Source: Methanosarcina sp. (GTDB lineage: Archaea; Halobacteriota; Methanosarcinia; Methanosarcinales; Methanosarcinaceae). From it: a DNA stretch of 8,544 nt. The position numbers and the translations under genes are program-made. The notes beneath the pieces were generated by a model that was not told the DNA's origin, ran no database searches, and worked only from the letters and a program-made list of their open reading frames with translations. Positions 1-5,090 of the stretch are shown piece by piece (position 1 is the stretch's first letter; each line of letters starts with the position of its first letter). The stretch is taken from positions 1 to 8,544 of the forward strand of contig JAMXLQ010000093.1 in NCBI GenBank assembly GCA_024280975.1, in the 5' to 3' direction.

Positions 1-253
1 TTTAGAAAAAATTCCGAATAAATAATACAACTTAAATCTTTAAGAAGAAAACTTATTGATCCTTAGGATAGAAGGCTTCTTGATCCCTAAAAATAAAACT
101 TATCTAGGATGAATTTTCTTGAAATGAAACAAATTAAAGCAATAGTGCAGGGAAAGTCATCTAAGAGATTAAAGATTAAGACTAAGAAATTAAAGACTAT
201 GAAACTAAAAATTTAAAGGGTTAAAGGAAAGGATAATATATTTGTCTAAAACC
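1..253. other. AT-rich stretch without a recognisable gene
   Basis: No reading frame here has a convincing ribosome site or familiar protein. Bases 150-235 are purine-rich with loosely repeated AAATTAAAGACT-like words. Around 48-110 the words AAAACTTAT and TTGATCC each recur with drift, which looks like a decayed short duplication. The stretch lies downstream of the methyltransferase gene that ends at 296. A frame opening at 242 on the plus strand is antisense to that gene and is not credited. Confidence 0.5.
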
Positions 254-275
254 AAAAAAATTTCCAGGGATCTGG
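254..275 (-). terminator. Probable terminator of the methyltransferase gene
   Basis: On the minus strand a small hairpin (CCAG-ATCC-CTGG, 264-275) is followed after AAA by seven T (254-260), about 20-45 bases past the stop codon at 296-298. A second weak stem (AGCTT/AAGCT, 278-294) lies between. Archaeal termination mainly needs the T-tract. The hairpin may be incidental. Confidence 0.45.
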
Positions 276-295
276 CAGCTTGCAAATTAAGCTTT

Positions 296-1243
296 TTATT
301 TTCGTCCTACAAAGAACCACTGATCGTAAGTCCCCTCAGAGTCTGTGTTATCTACAATCTCACCTTTAACCCCTGCCTTGAACAGGGCCTCGGCAAGAAT
401 TTCAATTTCAGGCTTGCTGCTAACTGTAAAAAGCATAAGGGCACCCTCATTTGCGACCGAGATCGTTTCTCTCATAATATTTAGCCAGAGTTCTTTATTG
501 AATTCATAGACGAGCCCCAGCATAAATCCCATCACTGCATCAAAGCTTCCCGGTTCGAAATATCTAGAAAGAGCAGTTGCATCCATTACAACTGTTTTTT
601 GAGGGTTCAAAACTCCCTGTTCAAGCCCCTGACAGATTGCGCATTTATTAATTTCTACAGCCAGCGGGTTAAGTCCAAGCCTATAGAGGGCAAGTGTAGA
701 CATCCCGTTTCCACAGCAGACTTCAAGAATCCTTCCTTCAGGGTAAAAACCTTTTTCTTGAAGAATATTGAAGATTTCTGTAACTCTGTTCACACGATTT
801 TCAGAAAAAATGCTCCCGTAAGACTCGGGCCTGACAGTACAGCCCTGGCAAAGATTCCGGTTTACAAGCATGAGCGAATAATACTCATTAACAGCATCTC
901 GCCAGCTTTCTGAAGAAACTTCAATATCCTTTTCAAGCAGATTAAAAATAAGAAGAGAATCTGTAAGAGCCTCAAAGTCCTTTTTTGAGTAAGCTCCCGC
1001 AAGAGCCCCTGTAAAAACCGACCAGAAATCTACAGGAACTTCTTCATCCGCTGAATTGAAAATTAACAGCCCAAGCGTACGTTCCCCTTCCCGGACCCTA
1101 ATGAATCGCATCCGTTGTTCCCCTACAAACCTCCGGACTCCGTTAAGATAGTCAAGCGTACGCTCAATAGTCCTCTGGGCGAGATAACTTTCCTCTACAA
1201 AATAGATTTCTTCATCAATGCCAAGGAGTTCCTGTAAAAGCAT
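296..1243 (-). CDS. Class I SAM-dependent methyltransferase, substrate unknown
   Basis: The predicted protein has 315 residues. A Rossmann methyltransferase fold is suggested in the second half: motif I EVCCGNG (174-180) binds S-adenosylmethionine, E197 in LAVEIN fits the acidic ribose-binding residue, DAT (221-223) fits the adenine-side acidic motif, and FDAVMGF (234-240) fits motif IV. Residues 1-165 form a separate, unrecognised helical-looking region with a CQGC pair (C132, C135). Further cysteines lie inside the methyltransferase core (C176, C177, C201, C204), which could mean metal binding, but that is inference. The ATG has no clear ribosome site; a TATA-like TTATAGG (minus strand, about 1310-1316) lies some 70 bases upstream. 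The gene stands alone, divergent from the histone gene. I do not recognise the substrate; small-molecule, protein or RNA targets are all possible. Confidence 0.8.
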   Translation of the reverse strand: MLLQELLGIDEEIYFVEESYLAQRTIERTLDYLNGVRRFVGEQRMRFIRVREGERTLGLLIFNSADEEVPVDFWSVFTGALAGAYSKKDFEALTDSLLIFNLLEKDIEVSSESWRDAVNEYYSLMLVNRNLCQGCTVRPESYGSIFSENRVNRVTEIFNILQEKGFYPEGRILEVCCGNGMSTLALYRLGLNPLAVEINKCAICQGLEQGVLNPQKTVVMDATALSRYFEPGSFDAVMGFMLGLVYEFNKELWLNIMRETISVANEGALMLFTVSSKPEIEILAEALFKAGVKGEIVDNTDSEGTYDQWFFVGRK

Positions 1244-1329
1244 ATCTGTTTAGATTCTGATAATCTCATATCAAGATTTCGAAAAAGAGATCTACCCCTT
1301 ACTCTTGCCTATAATTCAGCCCCCTTGAG

Positions 1330-1537
1330 CAAGCGTTGCCTCACACCCATTGTGCCGCAACCGTTGCGCCGGTTGATCACGCCGTTGTTGGGGTTTTCGC
1401 TCAAGCCTTTTTTGAAAAGGCTTGTGATCACGCCGGATAGGGCTTGGGGGTAAGTTCCTCAAACCCAAACGTTGCCAATTTTCGATAAAACCTTTGGAAA
1501 AAAGTTTTATGGTCAAGCCTTTTCATAAAAAACTTGT
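1330..1537 (-). repeat. Composite dispersed repeat, copy A (inverted)
   Basis: Read on the minus strand this matches the copies at 2471-2646 and 6964-7184. In that direction it has two A/T-rich hairpins (1514-1536; 1485-1510), then the shared core with CAACGTTTG and CAAGCCCTATCCGGCGTG, then a GC-rich stem CAACCG-GCGCAA-CGGTTG (1358-1375). Unlike the other copies, an extra hairpin block (stem CAAGCCTTTT/AAAAGGCTTG, 1402-1424) interrupts the core, bounded by two TGATCACGCC words (1374-1383 and 1425-1434 on the plus strand). The copy lies in the divergent gap between the methyltransferase and histone genes. Short open frames within it are produced by the repeat and are not genes. Confidence 0.75.
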
Positions 1538-1654
1538 GAAACTCGAGTAACAAGCAGGGCGGTGCATTCCCGAAGCGCGACTCGGGAGAGGCAGAAATTG
1601 AGAGGAAAAGGGCATTAAAAGCTGAATAAGAAGTAAAAAACCCCAGTCTAAGCA
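1538..1654. other. Non-coding gap with a GC-rich stem before the histone promoter
   Basis: No gene is seen. A 6-bp stem TCCCGA/TCGGGA (1568-1587, 8-base loop) and the palindrome ACTCGAGT (1541-1548) stand out in an AT-rich setting. They lie outside the part shared with the other two repeat copies, so they may be the worn end of the element or a separate feature. Confidence 0.35.
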
Positions 1655-1655
1655 A

Positions 1656-1669
1656 AGTTATTTATAGAA
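1656..1669 (+). promoter_or_regulatory. TATA box of the histone gene
   Basis: AGTTATTTATAGAA fits an archaeal TATA box, preceded by the purine-rich AGCAA as a possible BRE. A start of transcription about 25 bases further on would fall near 1690 and give a leader of about 45 bases containing the ribosome site GGAGGA (1725-1730). Confidence 0.5.
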
Positions 1670-1734
1670 TCTGATTACAAAATCAGGTGTTAGAAGGATA
1701 TTTATTAGCAAAAAAAAGTAGATTGGAGGATAAT

Positions 1735-1944
1735 ATGGCAAAAGTAATACCATTCGCACCAATTGAGCGTCTAATAAGAACTGCAGGTGCTCATAGAGTA
1801 AGTGAAAGTGCGGGAATGGCTCTTACGGAAATTCTGGAAGAATACGGACTTGAGATTTCAAGAGAAGCAATAAAACTTGCAGAGCACGCAGGCAGAAAAA
1901 CCGTAAAGGCTGAAGATATAAAACTAGCAAAAGAGATGCTGTAA
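1735..1944 (+). CDS. Archaeal histone (HMf family)
   Basis: The protein has 69 residues, the usual length of a single-fold archaeal histone, with no tail. The histone fold is complete: helix 1 PIERLIRTAG (9-18), long helix 2 (about 23-50, ESAGMALTEILEEYGL onward), loop RKTVKAED (54-61) and helix 3 DIKLAKEM (61-68). The RxTVxxxD pattern (R54, T56, V57, D61) is the family signature for DNA contact and the loop salt bridge. Such proteins form dimers that multimerise and wrap DNA into compact chromatin. The ATG at 1735 follows GGAGGA by four bases, an excellent ribosome site. The frame stays open back to a GTG at 1687, but that would add 16 atypical residues, so it is rejected. The gene has its own TATA box and ends before a strong hairpin terminator. 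Confidence 0.96.
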   Translation: MAKVIPFAPIERLIRTAGAHRVSESAGMALTEILEEYGLEISREAIKLAEHAGRKTVKAEDIKLAKEML

Positions 1945-2011
1945 ATAAGACCAAATATCCCTTAAAAGCTATTCACCAGTGATATCTTTTTTAGTGGACA
2001 AAGTAAAAAAT

Positions 2012-2034
2012 AAAATGCTGATTCTCAGCATTTT
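2012..2034. terminator. Bidirectional hairpin terminator between histone and ferredoxin genes
   Basis: AAAATGCTGA-TTC-TCAGCATTTT is a perfect 10-bp stem with a 3-base loop, midway between the two converging stop codons. The 3' arm ends in T-rich sequence on both strands. A T6 run at 1987-1992 could act earlier for the histone transcript. Confidence 0.7.
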
Positions 2035-2057
2035 CCTATTTATTACTTAAGATTCAG

Positions 2058-2288
2058 TTATGCGGTTGCAGATTCCGGACTCACTATGGTTAAGGATTCC
2101 ACAGGGCAAATCTTTGAGCAGGCTCCACAGCGAATGCAGATCTCATCATTGATAATTGCCACTCCATCCAGGATCCGAAATGCCAGTTCAGTGATATCTG
2201 GGTCAAAATCTTCACTTTTCATCAGTTTTGCATTTAAAGGGCAAACGGAAGCACAGATTCCACATCCAATGCATTTTTTTGATTGCAC
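2058..2288 (-). CDS. Small 2[4Fe-4S] ferredoxin; the start region is out of frame
   Basis: The open frame gives 76 residues with two full [4Fe-4S] motifs: C6-C9-C12-C16-P and C51-C54-C57-C61-P. It should be a soluble electron carrier in anaerobic metabolism; the partner enzyme is unknown. The two motifs are 34 residues apart, longer than in compact clostridial ferredoxins, which suggests an inserted loop. The only in-frame start is a GTG at 2288 with no ribosome site. A strong site, GGGGTGAT (2326-2333), instead precedes an ATG at 2320 that opens a frame of ten codons ending TAG, whose last G is the first base of this GTG. A shift of one base would join them into MAKADKKNKK-VVQSKKC. The true product may therefore be about 87 residues. 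A single-base deletion, a real frameshift and coupled re-initiation are all possible. Confidence 0.82.
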   Translation of the reverse strand: MQSKKCIGCGICASVCPLNAKLMKSEDFDPDITELAFRILDGVAIINDEICIRCGACSKICPVESLTIVSPESATA

Positions 2289-2333
2289 TACTTTTTGTTT
2301 TTCTTATCTGCCTTTGCCATTAAAAATCACCCC
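2288..2333 (-). other. Ribosome site and ten-codon 5' frame of the ferredoxin gene
   Basis: GGGGTGAT (2326-2333) lies five bases before ATG (2318-2320). The frame reads MAKADKKNKK and stops at TAG (2288-2290). TAGTG then overlaps the stop with the ferredoxin GTG. The last codons before the stop are AAA AAC AAA AAG, where a slip back by one base would continue as GTA GTG CAA into the ferredoxin frame. The basic, lysine-rich peptide resembles a natural N-terminus more than chance sequence. Confidence 0.6.
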
Positions 2334-2376
2334 AAGATCTCCAGAGAACTACCAGACAACGGGAGTAAGCACAGGA

Positions 2377-2389
2377 AGTTATAAAAGCA
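2377..2389 (-). promoter_or_regulatory. TATA box of the ferredoxin gene
   Basis: On the minus strand CTTTTATAAC (about 2378-2387) lies some 60 bases before the ATG at 2320. Initiation about 25 bases downstream gives a leader of roughly 35 bases that includes the ribosome site. This supports the ATG at 2320 as the place where ribosomes load. Confidence 0.4.
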
Positions 2390-2470
2390 GGAACCAGTTG
2401 TAAATATAAGTATAAATTTATATTTCATTGCTGATGATATTGGATATTTTTAAAATATATTAAGATTTCG

Positions 2471-2646
2471 AAGCAAACCTTTTGAGAAAAGGCTTGACCG
2501 CAAACCTTTTGAGAAAAGGTTTAATCGCAACCCTTTTCAAAAAAGGTTTGATCGAAAACGGGTCAACGTTTGAGTTTGAGAACCTTATCCCCAAGCCCTA
2601 TCCGGCGTGGTCAAGCGGCGCAACGCTTGCGATACAACGGTTAACA
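2471..2646 (+). repeat. Composite dispersed repeat, copy B
   Basis: Three near-identical hairpin units start at 2474, 2501 and 2528 (period 27). Each has the form CAAACCTTTT, a 3-base loop and AAAAGGTTTG-like; each has one imperfect pair. Then follows the core CAACGTTTG...CTTATCCCCAAGCCCTAT and a GC-rich stem CAAGCG-GCGCAA-CGCTTG (2612-2629). Copies A and C have CAACCG and CGGTTG there, a matched change on both sides of the stem. Because the 27-base period is a multiple of three, it makes an apparent repetitive protein frame; that frame is not a gene. The copy sits upstream of the ferredoxin promoter and downstream of rfcS. Confidence 0.78.
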
Positions 2647-2714
2647 GATCCCAACATTTCTATTAATGCTACTTCAACAGACATGTAGTCAATATTTGTT
2701 AATTCCATATGTTC
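2647..2714. other. Short non-coding gap
   Basis: AT-rich sequence between repeat copy B and the rfcS terminator region; no gene or clear signal is seen. Confidence 0.3.
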
Positions 2715-2733
2715 CCGTTTTAAGAAAAAACGG
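2715..2733 (-). terminator. Possible rfcS terminator hairpin
   Basis: On the minus strand CCGTTTT-TTCTT-AAAACGG makes a 7-bp stem whose left arm and loop include a T6 run, about 70 bases past the rfcS stop. The T-run within the stem and the distance make this tentative. Confidence 0.35.
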
Positions 2734-2802
2734 ATTCAAGACCTTTCAGCCTCACTTGATAGATCTGGAGTGTAGAGAAGTCCCTATTTCGTTCATCAAA
2801 CC

Positions 2803-3807
2803 TTAATCTGCATTAGAAAGCGCAAAATGCGCGAGTAAAGCTTCGAGCTGGATCTTTTCAGTGGCTCCCTCAGTTAGCCTGAAATCGATCTCACCTATTA
2901 TGTCTACGAGTTCAACAATGCGCTTTTCAGAAAGCCCAAGATCCAGAATCATCTGGTTATCCATTTCAGAGATCGCCCTGTAAATCTGTCCAACTATGTC
3001 TTCCCCAGAAAGACCCTCTTCGTAGAGCAACCTGTTCAGTTCTTTTCGTGCAGCCCTGAAATTTCCAAGCAAGGCAGTTTCGATCAGGTTTCTGATATCT
3101 TCGGGATTTGCGGTTGCAGTAGTTCGGTAAATAGTTTCCCTGGAGATAGGTTTTTCCGGGTCTATGAAAGCAGCAGCCTGGAGAGAATTCACGGCTTTCC
3201 TCATATCTCCTTGAGCTACGTAAACAAGAGCTTCATATCCATCTTCAGTGATGGACAAACCCTGATCTTTAGCTATGTATTCAAGGCGTTTCCTGATAGC
3301 CTCATCTGAAAGCCGCCTGAACCTGAAGACTGCACAGCGAGACTGAATAGGTTCAATAATCCTGGATGAATAATTGCAGGATAGAATAAACCGACAGTTA
3401 TTGCTGAAGCGCTCCATCGTCCGTCGGAGTGCAGATTGAGCATCTGAGGTCAGTGCATCAGCTTCATCCAGGAAGATGATCTTGAATCCGGCTCCTCCCA
3501 TTGGAGCAGTTTTTGCAAAGTTTTTTATTTTTGTCCGGACAACATCAATACCTCTTTCGTCCGAAGCATTGAGTTCGGTGAAGTTTTCACGCCAGAGGTC
3601 TTCTCCGAAGATCTCTCTTGCAATCGAGACTGCAGAAGCTGTCTTCCCAACCCCGGGTGGCCCGGAAAATAGGAGATGAGGAAGATTTTTCGTTGCAACA
3701 TAGGATTTAAGACGTTCTATTGTTTCGTCCTGCCCTGCCACCTGATCCAGCCGGACAGGTCTATATTTTTCGATCCAGATCTCTTCTTTAATCGTAGAGT
3801 CCTCCAT
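2803..3807 (-). CDS. rfcS: Replication factor C small subunit (clamp loader)
   Basis: The protein has 334 residues, normal for RfcS, with no intein. It is an AAA+ ATPase that, with the large subunit, loads the PCNA sliding clamp onto primed DNA. Visible motifs: IEKYRP box (12-17), Walker A GPPGVGKT (49-56), Walker B FLDEAD (112-117), sensor 1 region SCNYSS (143-148), arginine finger in the SRC motif (156-158) and sensor 2 region GDMRKAVNSLQ (200-210), followed by the C-terminal collar domain. A GTG 12 bases upstream (3819) would add MQAL, but a TATA box at 3838-3845 places the transcript start near 3815, so the ATG at 3807 on a short or leaderless mRNA is preferred. Methanosarcina can have a second small subunit elsewhere; the close family resemblance suggests this is the main one. 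Confidence 0.96.
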   Translation of the reverse strand: MEDSTIKEEIWIEKYRPVRLDQVAGQDETIERLKSYVATKNLPHLLFSGPPGVGKTASAVSIAREIFGEDLWRENFTELNASDERGIDVVRTKIKNFAKTAPMGGAGFKIIFLDEADALTSDAQSALRRTMERFSNNCRFILSCNYSSRIIEPIQSRCAVFRFRRLSDEAIRKRLEYIAKDQGLSITEDGYEALVYVAQGDMRKAVNSLQAAAFIDPEKPISRETIYRTTATANPEDIRNLIETALLGNFRAARKELNRLLYEEGLSGEDIVGQIYRAISEMDNQMILDLGLSEKRIVELVDIIGEIDFRLTEGATEKIQLEALLAHFALSNAD

Positions 3808-3834
3808 CAATGCTTGCACCGTATTTGGAGAAGA

Positions 3835-3846
3835 TAATATTTAAAC
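3835..3846 (-). promoter_or_regulatory. Likely rfcS TATA box
   Basis: GTTTAAATATTA on the minus strand is centred about 34 bases before the chosen ATG. A second TATA-like word, ATATTTATATC (about 3870-3880), could drive a longer leader of about 40 bases, but there is no good ribosome site for it. Confidence 0.4.
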
Positions 3847-4108
3847 TTTTGAATGTTCACAATTTCTAAGATATAAATATTATTCAACTATACTTTTGAT
3901 GAACTGCTACATCCGGATGCCTATCAAATATATAATAATTCTCTTACACAATTAGTTTAAAATCCTCAGATTGGATTTTCCTGAATACGTGATGGGCACG
4001 GAAAACTGGCTCTAGGCCATGAATCCCCCAATAAGGTGCTAATACCATCCAGAAGAGAATATAGCAAAGGGGAAATGTAGTAGAGAAGAAAGATATAGTG
4101 CAGAAAAT
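3847..4108. other. Intergenic region with a hairpin; possible insertion-sequence relic
   Basis: No gene is supported. A perfect 7-bp stem AAAATCC/GGATTTT (3959-3979, loop TCAGATT) is followed by a more GC-rich segment at about 3985-4060. Its words CTCTAGGCCATGAATCCCCC and GGTGCTAATACCATCC resemble, from memory, the right ends of IS200/IS605-type elements in methanogens, but no transposase frame remains. The minus-strand pyrimidine-rich run at 4060-4105 could serve as a terminator for the gene ending at 4131. Confidence 0.3.
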
Positions 4109-4152
4109 TTAATCCATATACACGGTATGTTTAATCCATGTACACAGTATGT
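4109..4152. repeat. 22-bp tandem duplication over the end of thpR
   Basis: The two units, 4109-4130 and 4131-4152, match at 20 of 22 bases (differences at unit positions 10 and 16). The unit encodes the last residues TVYMD and the stop codon of the phosphodiesterase, so a second copy of the protein end plus stop lies just past the first. Confidence 0.85.
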
Positions 4153-4676
4153 AGAGTTTCATAAATCGGTCCTTTCGGGGTCAGTGTGCTTTTCTTTAAA
4201 AACACTCTATTCACCCACATAGTACCAATTTCGATATCCTTTAACTCCTTTAGGGTGTTTATAAATGCGTTTTTCTGCTCTTTCTTGAGGAATTTTACCC
4301 TGGCAAGAGTAGCATGGGCAGTAAACTCCCTTTCATCTTTTTCAAATTTGAAAGGTTCCAATAAATGCTCTACGTCGTCATGTAATGCCTTGAAATTTCC
4401 AACTGCACCCAGCCAGAGAACTTTGGGATTCGAAGGTTTGGGGAAAACTCCAATTCCCCTTACTGTTGCTTCGAAAGGCTCACATGTTATGGAATCAAGA
4501 GCTGCGGAAAGCGAGGGAATTCTTAATTCGTCCACGTTTCCCAGAAACTTCAAAGTTATGTGAACGAGTTCAGGATCAACAAACTTCAGATCAAAACCAG
4601 AGAACCGGTCTTGAAGATTCCGAATATTCTCAGTAAAACCGGGATCTAATTCCACTGCTATAAATGTTCTGATCAA
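4131..4676 (-). CDS. thpR: RNA 2',3'-cyclic phosphodiesterase (2H family, ThpR)
   Basis: From the TTG at 4676 the protein has 181 residues, typical of the ThpR / 2'-5' RNA ligase-like family. It carries the two catalytic HxT motifs of the 2H phosphoesterases, HITL (39-42) and HATL (121-124), each followed by the expected strand (KFLG; ARVK). The enzyme opens 2',3'-cyclic phosphates at RNA ends to 2'-phosphates and may act on tRNA halves. The N-terminus MIRTFIAVEL is the canonical family start. The frame is open to 4727, but the extra 17 residues look unlike the family, and GGTGA (4682-4686) sits five bases before the TTG. An ATG inside that spacer is out of frame. The 3' end is duplicated in tandem just downstream. 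The gene is divergent from the diadenylate cyclase. Confidence 0.92.
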   Translation of the reverse strand: MIRTFIAVELDPGFTENIRNLQDRFSGFDLKFVDPELVHITLKFLGNVDELRIPSLSAALDSITCEPFEATVRGIGVFPKPSNPKVLWLGAVGNFKALHDDVEHLLEPFKFEKDEREFTAHATLARVKFLKKEQKNAFINTLKELKDIEIGTMWVNRVFLKKSTLTPKGPIYETLHTVYMD

Positions 4677-4681
4677 AGCAT

Positions 4682-4686
4682 TCACC
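4682..4686 (-). promoter_or_regulatory. Ribosome site that decides the TTG start of thpR
   Basis: GGTGA lies five bases upstream of TTG (4674-4676), the right spacing for a start at a non-ATG codon. Confidence 0.6.
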
Positions 4687-4914
4687 AATCTTAATTGAAA
4701 AGCGAACCAGAAAAATCTTCCTGTCAACTGTCTTCTGGAAAAAACTGAGTTCAGATCCCGTTTTCAAAGGAATTGTAAACTTTAGTGAAAATCTTTCATA
4801 AAAAAAAAGGTTAGAGGAAAAATGTAAAAAGGCAGGAAGGAAAAAAGGAAATATCTAGTGATTACAGGGTAATTATAATATATATGAGATAAGTACAGAG
4901 GGATAAATAAGCTT
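4687..4914. other. AT-rich divergent gap, purine-rich on the plus strand
   Basis: No gene is seen. A short stem CTGA-GT-TCAG lies near 4745-4754. The stretch 4798-4852 is almost only A and G. TATA-like ATTATAATATATATGAG at 4871-4887 could be a second promoter for the diadenylate cyclase. Confidence 0.35.
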
Positions 4915-4928
4915 AAGTATTTATAAAG
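4914..4928 (+). promoter_or_regulatory. Likely promoter (TATA) of the diadenylate cyclase gene
   Basis: TAAGTATTTATAAAG has a good TATA core. Initiation about 25 bases on, near 4948, would give an unusually long leader of about 140 bases. Confidence 0.4.
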
Positions 4929-4940
4929 TTGGTTTCAATG

Positions 4941-5040
4941 TTAACTTGAGGAAACTCATTCTAATCCAGAAAAACGCTAAGTTAAAAAATAATAAACGTA
5001 ACTTAAGAAAATAGTATTAATTCAAAGAAATACTTAACTT
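4941..5040 (+). promoter_or_regulatory. Cluster of TTAACTT words in the leader of the diadenylate cyclase gene
   Basis: TTAACTT occurs at 4941-4947 and 5034-5040, in reverse at 4979-4985 (AAGTTAA), and with one mismatch at 4998-5004. The two middle words form an inverted repeat, TAAGTTA/TAACTTA (4978-4984 and 4999-5005). They could be operator half-sites or a leader hairpin; AT-rich chance is not excluded. Confidence 0.3.
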
Positions 5041-5090
5041 CAAAATTAAAAGTAGAATCGAAAATAAGTTGCTGCAAGAAGGAAAAAGCG

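Noticed and set aside
1316..1655. Two minus-strand frames of 66 and 75 residues
   Set aside because: Both run through repeat copy A and its flank; the repeat explains them and neither has a ribosome site.
1687..1734. GTG start extending the histone by 16 residues
   Set aside because: It places the start at or before the predicted transcript start, while ATG 1735 has GGAGGA at ideal spacing and gives the family length.
2482..2688. Plus-strand frame with repeated RKGL-type peptides
   Set aside because: It is made by the 27-base hairpin units of repeat copy B, has no ribosome site and no protein-like composition.
3985..4060. C/D-box small RNA suggested by GTGATGG and CCTGAA
   Set aside because: The boxes are incomplete and in the wrong order for one guide RNA, and no paired internal boxes were found.
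4856..4873. TAGTGATTACAGGGTAAT matches the 18-base I-SceI homing site at 16 positions
   Set aside because: The homing site belongs to a yeast mitochondrial intron, no homing gene is nearby, and AT-rich sequence makes a chance match acceptable.
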